Source: Burhinus oedicnemus (Eukaryota; Chordata; Aves; Charadriiformes; Burhinidae). Taken from it: a stretch of 64,000 nt of DNA. The position numbers were made by a program, and so were the translations under genes. Shown piece after piece: positions 43,401-55,500 of the stretch. The DNA is taken from the NCBI GenBank assembly GCA_008921705.1, contig VFFE01007901.1:608247-672246 (forward strand), read 5' to 3'. How positions within the stretch are numbered: the first letter of the stretch is position 1; each line of letters opens with the position of its first letter. The notes under the pieces were generated by a model. That model was not told the DNA's origin and did not search any database. It was given only the letters and a program-made list of their open reading frames with translations.

Positions 43401-46386
43401 TTTGTCTTGAAATCTCTCAGCTGCTGCATTTTGCTGTTGCCCAGGTGAGCTGCGTGTGGCCTGGACAGGTAAAGATGAGAACCATAAAGGTGAGGTAAAC
43501 AGGAGGACTGGGGGAAAGAGTTAGCTGTTCGCGTAACTAATTCCAGCCAGGAGAGAGCTGTTAGCTCTGATTAAACAAACACAAAGGCAAAATGTAAATC
43601 CTGTCTAATCATACAGATTATTTTTGTGTCCAGCTCCTCTTAGATTTAGTATCCCTTGGAAAGATTTAATTTAAGGCTTCTCTGTGAGCTGTTTGTGGTG
43701 TCTGCTTCCAGAAAGATCAGCAGAGAAGCAAGAGGTCTTGTTGATTAGATTAAATATCTGGGTCACTTACCATTACCTGTGTTTATTCTCTGGTAAGTTT
43801 TGATATTGGAAGAGGACAAGATAAAAAGAACGTGTGCAGAAAGAGATAACTACGGCTGGAGCTGCCCCAGGCAGAGGCCACTTTCTAAATGGATTTGTAG
43901 ATGAGCTTTTCCTATCAGTTTTGGGTCCTGTGTGAGGAGATACCAGACGTGTGCAAACAAGCTTGCTTCTTTTTCCCCCCCCTCTGTTGTGTTAGTGGAT
44001 ATCCTTCATATCCAAAAGCCAAACTGGACAGTCTTCCCTTCTGTGTGTCTTTCTCGAAGCATAGTCTTAAGCTTTGTGAGTTGTAATGCTTGATTCAGGA
44101 AGCTAAATCACTTCTTTAAGCTTTGTAAAGCCAGTAATGATCATAGTCAGCTCCTGGTTTTCTATAGCTGCAGATTTTCTTCATGTACGTATGAAGTTTG
44201 CATATCAAAGTTGAGTAATTCTTTTTGCTGTACTAAATTTTCAAAGCTGGGGTGGGTCGGAAAGCATTCTCCCAGAACTTAGCATTGGCATTTCTACAAA
44301 AACTGATACTCTGGCTGGCTGGAGACCACCAAAGGGAAAAGTGAGTGTTCTTGTGTGTCTCCAGGTGCCCAGTAACTCTGGCTCAGGCTATGGAAGTTCT
44401 TCAGTGCCCCAGTTTGTCTGTCTGTAGTGAGAATGCTGGAGTCTTTCAGGATGTTGCAGCTCAGCCAGTATCTATAAAGAGTTTCACAGGCTTCACAGTA
44501 GTGTTTGAAGCGCAAGGTCAGTTGTGTTAGCAGAGATCTTGGTTACTGCAGGCATCAGGCAGCAAGCGAGGAGCTCCCAGTGTCTCCACTTGTGCTATGT
44601 GGAGCAAAACATTAGCTTCTGAGCTGAAACTAGCCGCTTTGAGGGACAACCTGGTTCCCTGCAGCCCACTGAGGGGACTGAGTATTGTGTTTTAGCAGCT
44701 GCAGAAATCAGAAACTAGTGAGTTGAAATCTTTCTTCAGCGCTAAAACTGTCAGTGGCTTGTGTGCAGGCCGTGGCCAAGAACCTTGCAAAACTCAATGG
44801 CTGAAAAGTGCGCATCTCAAACCACATTCTCCTTTGGAAAACGTTTCCACTTTTTTTTTTACCCCCTAGAGCTAGCTGTCTGTATTTTATTTTTTCCCTA
44901 CTTAGCAAGTTGTTGTCTGGGAATATGGTGTCTCTGTTGATATTATTGTTATTACCAACTTTTGAGATCTCTGCACCGAGTCAACTATGAAGTGGGGAAG
45001 CAGGTTGGACAGCCAAAGCACCAGTGCCTGTACTGTTTACATAAGAAAAAGAAGGAAAATCAGAAGTCAAGGATAAGAAATGCTTTCTGAGTCTGTGTCT
45101 CATCCAGCGATACCGAGTTTCAATGTGCTTCAGACCAAAGCACTGATAAGATCCTGCTGGGTTTAGACCTGACCTCCAGAACTTAATAAACATGACAGGG
45201 TGTTTAGACTATGGCTTCATATCTTAAAACTTGTAAGGTTTTTGCCGTTGCTTTTTGTATTACAGTTATTACAAATCTCCTTCTGAGAAATCACCTAATC
45301 TGTAGCCCAAGGCTAACCACGGTTGGTTTCTCTTCCATGCTGGCTGTGTCCTTCATAGGAAATAGAGATCTTTCTTCCTCCTCATTGTGTTTCATAATTT
45401 TTCTAGAACTGACTAATTACTGGTTCCTCTAGTTCTTGCTTCTCTAACCAAGGTCACTTTTCTCTACTTCCCTGATCACTCTAGTTCTGTCCAGGACTGG
45501 TGAATTCAAACTGAGAAGGCTGGAGAGGGGACAAGACCTGCAGCAGATGAGATTTTGCCAGTATTTTGCACAAGAGCATTGAGCACACAGCTGCCTCTTC
45601 TGGAATTGCTTTGCCTGATAAATCCTAGTATCTCATTTGTTTTTTTTCTCAGGACTGTTTTCTGCTGTGGTTTATGATGGTCACAAAATAAGCAAGGCAC
45701 CCTTGTCTACTCCTGTTTCCAGCTGGTGTGCGTGGATTGGGTTAGCTTGTTTGTTTAAAACATTCGTTGACTCCCTAATGGTTAATTCCCCGTTGCTTCC
45801 GTTACATGCAGTTTTTGAGGGCAGCCAGTTTTCACATGCAGCTTCACAGTCTTCCTCCTCCTCCAGGGTGTTGGTGATGTCTGCAAAAGTATCTGCTGCA
45901 GCTGGTCTAAACAAGGGTAAAGCACCCAGTTGCGTGGAGATTGCTGCGTAGTCTGTGTGGTGTTAACAATAAGCATGGATTGTAGGCACTGGAAAAAGCT
46001 TGGCAGCGTGCCTCGTTGCCTTGTCACTGGGAGAATGCAAAAGTGGTGCTGGTACTTGGACTTGGCAGTCAAGGTGTTTAACACAAGACTCTCCAAACTC
46101 TGTGTTTAGTTGTTTTTCATGTCCAAATGGTGCCTGGGAGGTGACTTGCTCCTCTGGCCAGGCTGCCAGTCATTGCACCCACTTTTTTTTTTTTTCCCCT
46201 CTCCTCAATGGACTAGTTCTCACTTGCCTCTCCTGTCAGTAGACTATAAATTGTGCAGGACAATACCAGCTTTCCCAAAAGTGCTTACGGTGCCTGGCAT
46301 AAGAGCACAGGGATCAAGACTGGGATGCGATGCGGTAGCATGGCTGAGTCACCTTGTTCTTTCCCCTCTCTCTCCTGGCTGTTCAG
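40486..46386 (+). other. TMLHE: Probable TMLHE intron 1
   Basis: AT-richer DNA runs between the CpG island and the initiator exon. It ends in a good acceptor, a CTTTCCCCTCTCTCTCC-type pyrimidine tract and TTCAG, at 46,386. It contains a CR1 fragment (41,030-41,400) and a poly(G) run of about 13 at 42,003-42,015. No other exon is recognised. Short open frames are common but show no family features. Confidence 0.5.
41030..41400 (+). mobile_element. CR1 LINE 3'-end fragment
   Basis: It starts with GTTCAGCCTGGAGAAGAG, runs through the standard CR1 tail words, and ends in TGCTATGATTCTGT. Compared with other copies it lacks about 30 bp between TGTCCCTGCCC and AAGGTCCC, an internal deletion. It is 5'-truncated, non-coding, and sits in sense orientation in TMLHE intron 1. 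Confidence 0.95.
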
Positions 46387-46387
46387 G

Positions 46388-46568
46388 ATGTGGTGCAGGA
46401 GGCTGGCGTGGCTGTTCAAGGTGCCGTGCCAGCTGAGTGGAAGCACTAGACATCGCTCGCTGTGGCTGCCCCGTGACAGAAGGACCATCCCCACTGCTGC
46501 AGCTCGCTGGCATCACACTGCCCCAGAGTCCCTCAAGTGTGCCTGGCAGTTACATGGTGACCATCTAG
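46388..46568 (+). CDS. TMLHE: TMLHE coding exon 1 (initiator, presequence)
   Basis: Residues 1-60 and the first base of codon 61. The ATG follows the acceptor AG by one base. The start Met-Trp-Cys-Arg-Arg-Leu parallels the human Met-Trp-Tyr-His-Arg-Leu. The end, with Trp-His-His-Thr-Ala and Cys-Ala-Trp-Gln, matches the human exon closely, while the middle is diverged and Arg-rich, typical of a mitochondrial presequence. The donor is CTAG followed by GTAGGT. Confidence 0.9.
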
Positions 46569-49500
46569 GTAGGTGTGTTGGGTGCATGTATACCTGCTTT
46601 TGAGTCTGTTTGGGGAGAGGAGTGAGATTTTCCTAACCTTATTCCCCAGGAGGGATTTTTTGATTTTCTTCTGAAATGGCCTGTATTAGAGGGATGCGTG
46701 CTGGCATCTGTGTTTCATGTTCCCTTTGGGAATTCTCAAAGGCAGGATGGAGCAGGTTTGTCTGCTGGTGGTAAGTCTTTTATGATAAACGAGGCAATGC
46801 TAAATCAGAAATCAAATCAAGACATTCCTGAACAATAACCGCATCTGAGCCTTACCCTGTCAGTCACTTGTTTTCTGTGTAATGCTCAGGGCTCTGACTT
46901 CAAGCGGGATGGCTGGTTTGGTGTGTGCCCTGCTCTCTTGCCCCCACTTGTGCAGATTTTCCTTAAAACACTGATGGTGAAACGCAGTTGGAGCAGGTTT
47001 GCAAGCAGCCTGTCTGTCTGTGTGGCTAGATGGCATGACCAGCTGGAGGCAGTGAGGCATAAAAGCCTTTTTGATGCAAATTGTACCTCACTGTGAGATT
47101 GCTTAAAGAAAAAGCAAGGAGAGTGTGTCTTAATGGGAGGTAATGCAGCAAGCCAGTTATAAATGCTGCCTAATGCTGATTTTTGTCCTTCTGTTCTTAG
47201 AGGTGACTTGTTAACTGAGGCACATGTTTCCCCATGGCCTGTTTGGTTTGGTCCAGTGTCTCTCTGCCTGGATGATGTCTACTGAGGCTAGTTAGATGTT
47301 GGTACCCTGAGTTACTTGTAAGCAAAGGGAATTGCTCGGTTCTTAATCCAACATGGTGGCCCCAAGAAAGGATATTGTTGTTTTCCCGCTGCAAAGTGAC
47401 TTTGCGTACTTGGATTTCAAAACTGAGTAGGGCTAGAGCAGGAAGGGCTCTCCTGTTGCCTCTGCTAGCTCTGACTCCCTTCTGAAGGGCTTTGAGTGTT
47501 CCTAAGCTGTCCCAGGATGGAACGAGGAGGAGAGGCTTTATTGTAATGCTGAATGGATATCAAGACCTTGATGCAAAGCCTTGATATCATTGTCTGTAAT
47601 GTTTGGATGTTGGTGTGATTATTTGGTTGACTCTTACCTGTATTGCTGTGCTGGGGGGACTACAACTATGTTACGTACAGCAGCTGCTGAATTCACTGCT
47701 TGTTGAAGAGAGGTGATAGAGGTAAGTATGTGACCAGCATGTTTCTTAGCCATACTCCTTCCTGTTGCAGGATGAGATTGCTTGTGGATTTGGTAAGAAG
47801 GGAGACCATGGCAAGAGAGCCAGGTTTTCTCTGGAGATATTCTGCTTGGTCTTCATCATGTGACAAGATAGCTTAATTTACATACACTGCAAGAAAGATG
47901 TTGAGGGGCTGGAGCGTGTCCAGAGAAGGGCAACGCAGCTGGAGAGGGGTCTGGAGCACAAGTCTTGTGAGGAGCGGCTGAGGGACCTGGGGTTGTTCAG
48001 CCTGGAGAAGAGGAGGCTGAGGGGGAGACCTTCTCGCTCTCTACAACTACCTGAAAGCAGGTTGCAGCGAGGGGGGGAGTCGGTCTCTTCTTGCAATTAA
48101 CAAGTGATAGCACAAGAGGAAATGGCCCCAAGTTGTGTCGGAGAGGTTTAGATTGGGTATTAGCAAAAATTTCTTCACAGAAATGGTTGTCAATCATTGG
48201 AACAGGCTGCCCAGGGAAGTGGTGGAATCCCCATCCCTGCAGGTATTTAAAAGATAGTTAGACGTGGTGCTGAGGGACATGGGTTAGTGGTGGTTTGGGC
48301 AGTGCTAGATTTATGGTTGGACTCGATCTTAAAAGTACCTTCCAACCTAGGTGATTCTGTAAGTGAGGTCATCACTTGTGGGCCCTCGGCTTCCATTCTT
48401 GGCTTTGCTTTTCTCACTGTTCACACTGATGCATCTTTTCTCCTGTCTTCCTTTGCAGAGCTCAAGTATGCGAACACACTGATGCGCTTTGATTTTGTCT
48501 GGCTGCGGGATCACTGCCGCTCAGCTTCCTGCTACAATGCCAAGACGAACCAGCGCAGCTTGGACACAACTAGCGTCGACCTGGGAATCAAACCCAAGGC
48601 TGTCCGAGTGGATGAGACAACGCTCTTCCTCACATGTAAGTAGCAATGTGACTGTACGCTGCGTGTTTTACGGACCAGCAGCCCTGCTTGGAGGGAGCCT
48701 TGTTGATGGATCTCGCTAAGGTTTGCTGGGAGAGGGCAGCCTTATCTCTACATCAGTAGCTGTTTTGGGAACAGATTTAGCTGTAAGCAGAATTTAAACA
48801 CTGCTCTTCTGAGCAGTGCTGTTACTATAAACATGCCTCAGTCTTAAATTTGTGTCTGTTTTTCCTCCCCCTCTCCCCCAGCCCTTTTTGGGTAGAGATG
48901 TGTATATCTTCAATGTCTGGGTATTTTATTGGTTTGTTTGAACACCACAGCAATGTGGGTAGTGAACAAATTGGTCAAGAAACGGTTGGTTTTCTTTTCC
49001 TTACCCTGTCCTATTTGAGCTGGTGTTCCTGGATCAGAATTCACATCTTCTGTGCTTTCTCCTCAGCTTCCCAGATGCTTTCTTCCTTTTGTTGTAGGTT
49101 ACCTTTATTTACGGGCTTGTCTTCAGTGCTTTACTTCTCCTTGGAGCCTTGTCAATAGAAAACAAAGCCACTGAAGTTGAAACACTTAGCTCTGAATTTG
49201 GAGTTGTTGCAGCAGGAGCAATGCGTTTTTTTAGGACTTGTGACCTTAACCAGACAATATTTTGGGTGGCATCGGGGTGCAAAGAGTCTGTCACCCGACA
49301 AAATTAAAAGGGTGAGGGCTGTCCTAGGCTGATGGTTGCACTGAGCACAATCTCGGGCTGTTCAGTACAATTGTGGTGACTGTGACTCTTTTCCCTTGTC
49401 GAAGGGCCAGACGGGCATGTGACGCGGTATGGGCTGGAGTGGCTGGTGAAGAACAGCTATGAGGGGCAGAAGCAGCAGGTCATGCACCCGCGGATTCTTT

Positions 49501-52500
49501 GGAACGCAGAAATCTACCGCCAAGCCCAGGTTCCATCCGTCGACTGCCGGAGTTTTCTGGAGACAGATGAGGGGCTGAAGGAGTTCCTGCAAAACTTCTT
49601 GTTATATGGGATTGCTTTTGTAGAGAATGTCACTCCCACCAAAGAGGACACAGAAATCTTAGCGGAAAGGATCAGCTTAATCAGGTAACTAGGGCTGCCC
49701 TGGAAAGGCCACTGATAGCTTTGTAGAGGAGCCGTGAAGGGTAGACTGTTCTTTTCTTTTTGTTTGGAAAGGTGCTGCCCTCTTACCCCTATATATTGTT
49801 CAGCGTGGCCTGTTTTGCAAACAAAAGGTCTGGGTCTTCTACAGTCTCTGGCCAGTTGAACTGAGATGGAGTTTTGCACCGTGGGATCTGACCTCTTTTT
49901 AGGGGAGAGCCTGGAGTCACTAGGTTATGGAGGTGCCTCGGGAGCATGTGATGACTTTTGTGATAGTGGGACTGTGCACAGAGGAGTGACTGAAGGAAGT
50001 AGCCCGTCTGGGAAGACTTGAGCTTTGCACAGAAAGATATTTCCTGTTATGACTTGAAAGGTTAGGAGGGCAGCCCCAGCCCTGGGAGCCAGGGAGATCA
50101 GAAACAATTTGTAGCTCTCGCTAAAGAAAAATATTGAGAAATGTTTCTTCTATGTTTGTTTAAAACATACGAACAGCATGGCAAGCTGGGGTTTGAGCTT
50201 CAAGTTTTATCCAAGATGCAGAAATAGTTTAACTTGCCTTGGGCCACTGGAAGAGAAGGGATTCCTTTTAATGAATAGTCACTCCAAATAGAAATGTGGG
50301 GCTCCAAGGAATAGCTGGCCAACTTTTTTCTCCAGGTGCCTTCACCCTGTAGCCCCTGAGTACTGTTTGTCCTTGCTTTCTGTCTGTTCCCTTCCGTGCA
50401 TGTTGTAGGGGGGAGGTGGGGGAAAATGCAGGATCCTAAGAACAAGAAATGGGATTATTAGGCAGCCCTGTGGTGGTACAAGCAAGGGCTAGCTGCACTT
50501 TGGCAACTCCTGGTGCCGCTCAGTGGCTTTCTTGATTTGACTGAAAGGGGCCTACAGGAAAGCTGGGGAGGGACTTTTTACAAGGGCCTGTAGTGATAGG
50601 ACGAGAGGTAATGGCTTCAAACTGGAATAAGGGAGATTCAGATTAGATCTCAGAAAGAAATTTTTCACTCTGAGGGCGGTGAGACACTGGCCCAGGTTGC
50701 CCAGAGCAGCTGTGGCTGCCCCATCCCTGGAGGTGTTCAAGGCCAGGTTGGACGGGGCTTGGAGCAACCTGGTCTGGTGGGAGGTGTCCCTGCCCAGGGC
50801 AGGGGGTTGGGATGGGGTGGTCTTTAAGGTCCCTTCCAACCCAAAGCATTCCATGATTCTATGGTTGGGGCTGATGTTTGGTGTGGAAAGAAGATCAGAT
50901 TTGTGGAAGGGAAGCAAGACTCCTTGCCATCAGTTTTTTGGGGAGGAAAGAGAGAAACTGAATGCTAGAGGAAGCATTAGAAGCACCATCGCCTGATAAT
51001 GTGAATTTTGTGAAGTTGTTCTGCTTTAATTGAATCTGTACATAGGATGGAGGGGAGTAACCTCAAATGCAAGAGAGGATCGGCTTTGCCACCACACTGA
51101 TCTCGCAGCACTTCGTGATAACTGCCCACCTCTTTTGCAGGGAGACCATTTACGGTAGAATGTGGTACTTTACCTCTGACTTCTCTCGGGGAGACACGGC
51201 CTACACCAAGCTGGCTCTGGATCGTCACACCGACACAACCTACTTCCAGGAGCCCTGTGGGTAAGTGCTTTTGCCGGTTCACAGACACATTGTGGAAGGC
51301 TGGAGCAATTCACGGTGATGCCGTTTCTAGCAGCACGGGTGTCATTGTCTCCAGTGCTGCTGATGGGGTGTACTTCTACTAGTCACACAGCAATTCTGAT
51401 CCCTGTGGAATGGGGTAGTCTGTAGATCACTTTTTCCTAATCTTGAAACTTCTAGGTCTTCCAGAGTGCAGGCAATGAAGGACTTGGCTGTTGGATAGCT
51501 GGCTGCTGCTTGGTATTGCTGTGGTTTAAGTAGTCTTTGTACCCACAAAGAAGGCTCAGCGCTGTAATCACTTCTGTGCTACCCTGAAGCTTATGTGACA
51601 GTCTCTTCTGAAATCACCCTCCTCGGTCTCCAAAGTGACAGACAGCATTCAACCTCACAGAAATGAGCAGTTGATTACATTTGTCTTTTGAGTACATCTG
51701 GCAAGGCTCAGCTCCTCCTGCAGCAAGTGCCCCTTACCAGCTGTCGGACAAAGCTGCTGCAGAAGTTTGCTTTGACTTAATCCCACTGACCTGGGGCAAG
51801 CCCTTCTCACTCACGTCAGCACCGGCTCTTTTGCTGGCTGAGCTGTGTTAGCGGTAGCCTCCGGGGAAGGAGGGAGAGCAGCTCGCCTTGGCACAGCCTG
51901 CAGTCACTGTCTCTGCCCTCCCAAGCTGTGAGTGGTAACTGACGACGTGCTGCGCTCACGTATGCTCTGTGCGGTCGCTCTGCTTCGGTTCAAACAGGTT
52001 GGGGTTTGCAGCGGTGCAGCCCTGTAGGTAGTCAGAAACCAGGCTTCCCCACCCATTCGAAGTTCACACCTGTTTGCGCTTTTAAAAGCGGTTTGTAGCA
52101 ACAGCGTTGTTTCCCAAGTGCTAGTTTGCAAACTGCTTTTCTGATACAGCCTCTGGGCTGTGAGTTTCATACACAGCTGGAGCAAGAAAGGCAGCAGCCC
52201 TGGTCATGGTTCACAGTGAAGTATAAGAGAGGCTTAATTTCTAGCTTTTTTTTTTTTTTTTTGTCCTCTTTCATCTCAATCAAGAGTGGAATCATCGGGA
52301 AATAGCCTGGGGGAGAACCGATGGAAGTGCTATGATCTCCTATGGAACTAGGGCTACAAAGAGAAGTCATCCAGGCCCCGCCTCCTGCCCTAGGGCAGGA
52401 TTAGCTCTTCCCAAGTGAGGCTGTTGACTTGCTAAACGTTGTAGTGGGAAAGGGCTGCGGTGCAGAGAAGGACTAAGGGGTGGGATCTGTTGGAACGCAT

Positions 52501-55500
52501 GTGGATTTCAGAGCAGCCCTTCAGACCAGGAAAGGTAGAGATACCCAGGTGGCACGCAGAGCACTGTTGTCTGTGCCCAGCCAGGCAGGAGGCTTTTGGG
52601 TGGTAGTGTTTGTTCTGAAGCAGCTCAGTGTCAGGAGCGAAGTAAGTGGATCTTACTGTGCTCTGTGGAGCGAGAAGTGTATGTGTAAAGCATAGGTTCT
52701 GCCACACACTTCAAGCCAGATCTAGTTGGCTTCCCTGTTTTCAGTGAACAGCTGCCTGCAGAACCCACGTGCTTTCGTTACCTGCACAGTTTTACCTGCT
52801 TGGCTGACTTGTTTTAGGAGCTCACAAAATCTTCCCCAAAATCAAATAAAAAAAGTAATCAGTAATCAGAACTTCAGCCTACAAAAGAGCTTTGATTAAA
52901 CTGCTCGGTGCCAGAACTGTAGCACTTATTAGCTATTTTTATACCTTTCCTTTCAGGTAGGTTTATTCTCATCTGCAGTCAACTGAAGTACATCATGCAA
53001 TGACAGCATGGGCTAAATTAGTGGGGCTAACCATTAATGTTTGCAATTCTGCAAAACCACAGTTGTGCAGGAAGAACACGAATTTCTGGCTTTCCTGAGC
53101 CCCCATCTCTGCCAGAAATCCGTTCTTCCCAGACTGTTTCAGACTTGCTTCCAAAACACTTGAAACAGTCTTTGACCTGCTTCTAAGTGAAATGAGGTGT
53201 TTTTCAAGAAAGATGTGTTCGTTTGAATGTCTGCTTTCCCCCACTGCTTTGGCTGAGATCAGCCAAATCTGACAAGTCTCAAGTTAAATTATTGCTAAGG
53301 GTAGAGGATGAAAACTCCCCAAGCTATGGGAAAGACTGCGACGTTATCTCACTCGTCAGGTACCAAAGAGCCTGCCCTCAGAAGAGGCTTTCTCAGTGCC
53401 CCGAGCTGCAGGAGGAGGTCATTGCCTTTGAGGCACCGTGTCCTTTGCTCCAGTGCTTGTGGACTGACTTTGTAAAATTATCCTGAAACTGTTGTGGGTA
53501 GAAGGGTGGTTAGAACACCCAGGTGAAAAGTTGCCGGTGAGGATGAAGCTTGGAGGTCCTACCACATCACTTGCTGTGGGACTGGGTTAAGAGGCCCTGA
53601 AGGGAGATCAGAAGATAAAGGCTTTCCCAGAAGGTCACAATTAATTTTGTAACAGGGGAAGTTGGTATCCTCTGAAAATTGGGAGTAAGTGGCTCGAGGC
53701 AGCTGCTGAGTATTTGTTCCTAATGGTACAATCCCTACCTTGCTTGGATGAAGGGAAAGAGAAGTAATAGAAGGGCAAAAGCTGAGTTGGATGGCTTGCC
53801 ACTAGGGAGGGGATGTCCCTGTAGGTAAGCTTCTCACTGGGGACTCTTCTGCTCCAGGCTTTCCAAAGGGTCCTTAATGTGTTGCCCTGAGGGACTTCTC
53901 GTGACTGCTTGTGGGAGACCATTGAATGAGAATCATTCTGGACTCCTCTTGTTCCTGGAGACTTCAACAGTACAACCAGCATTTCTTTAACTGTCCTCTT
54001 GTTCTGAGATATTCTAGGGAAGTTTTATGCTTTTGAATGTCTGCATCCTATTGCCTGGATGGACTTTGGGTGACATGGGCCTGATCCTACACCACTTTAA
54101 GTCTTCCAGACTCATGTCACTTGATTTGGGAGACAGTGTGGGCAGTTAGCTGCCTTCTCAGAAAGCAGAATGTGTGAGACTGGGCAGGTACAGCCATTTC
54201 TTGCTGGTCTGTCCACATTCCCTGGCAGGTCTTAGTGAAGTGAGAAGGGTGGTACATCCATCCACATCTGCCTGGGTCTGCAGGGAGCACCTTCTGTCCA
54301 CGGGACAGGCAGCCAAAGTCTCTTCTCTTGTCCTCTGGATTCTCTCGCCCATGCAGCATCCAAGTGTTTCACTGCCTGAAGCACGAGGGCACGGGCGGGC
54401 GGACGCTGCTGGTGGATGGTTTCTACGCGGCAGAGCAGGTTCTCCAGCAAGCCCCCGATCAATTCGAGCTGCTCAGCAAGGTGCCATTGAAGCACGAGTA
54501 TGTTGAGAACGTGGGAGACTGTCACAACCACATGATCGGAGTTGGGCCAGTTCTCAATGTCTATCCCTGGAACAACGAGCTTTATCTGATCAGGTAACAT
54601 CAACATGAGGTCTCTTGCTTATGGGGAGGAGAGGGGATTGTGGCAGACGGTAGTGGTTTTCCAGAAGATATCATAAACTAAAAAACAATGTATGTTTGAG
54701 GGGCAGGGGGGAAACCACAGAAACACCCTGCATTTCCTCCTGGGCTGTGCATTGCTGCTTTAGAGGAAGTGTCAACCACCGATAAAAAGATGGGTGTCAG
54801 TGCTGAGCTCTGATTTTTCACTCCTGTCATCCTCCCTTCAGCTCCGTGCCCTCATATCACTTCATTTGAGAGGCAGTAGAATTCAGCCCTTCCCTGAAAA
54901 AGCCTCTAGAAACTAGCCTGGCATACAGGGAACAAGGAGAGTGCGGACTGGTCCTTTTCCAAAGGAAATTTGGGCTGCTTTCTGAAACTCCGGCTTGGCT
55001 TAGCGCAGAAGGCTGTCCAGCACTGCCTCCCACTTATTCTGAACAACCCTCAGTCTTGCCCATTGCTGTGGCACATCCTTCCATGGAAAACGAGCAAGAA
55101 CAGTTTTACACTTGACGGTAAACTCCTCCTTGCTCCCAGTGTTGTGTAGCCTCCTGAAAGTCCTGCCTTGCCAGCATGACCTCCTAGTCATCTCTGTAGC
55201 CTTCCTTAAATACTAATTCTACAGGCTCCAGAGGTTCCCTTCGGAAATACGTGGCTGTGCTCATGAAGCCATGTGGACAGTCTCTTATCTCTTCTTTACT
55301 TTTAGATACAATAACTATGATCGTGCTGTCATCAACACCGTGCCTTACGATGTTGTGCATCGCTGGTACGCTGCTCACCGCACACTCACCACAGAGCTCA
55401 GGAGACCAGAAAATGAACTGTGGGTCAAACTGAAGCCAGGCAAGGTAGGACTTGGAGTTGGGAGGTTCGTGTGTGTTTGGTACAGGGAGGGGGGCACGGT

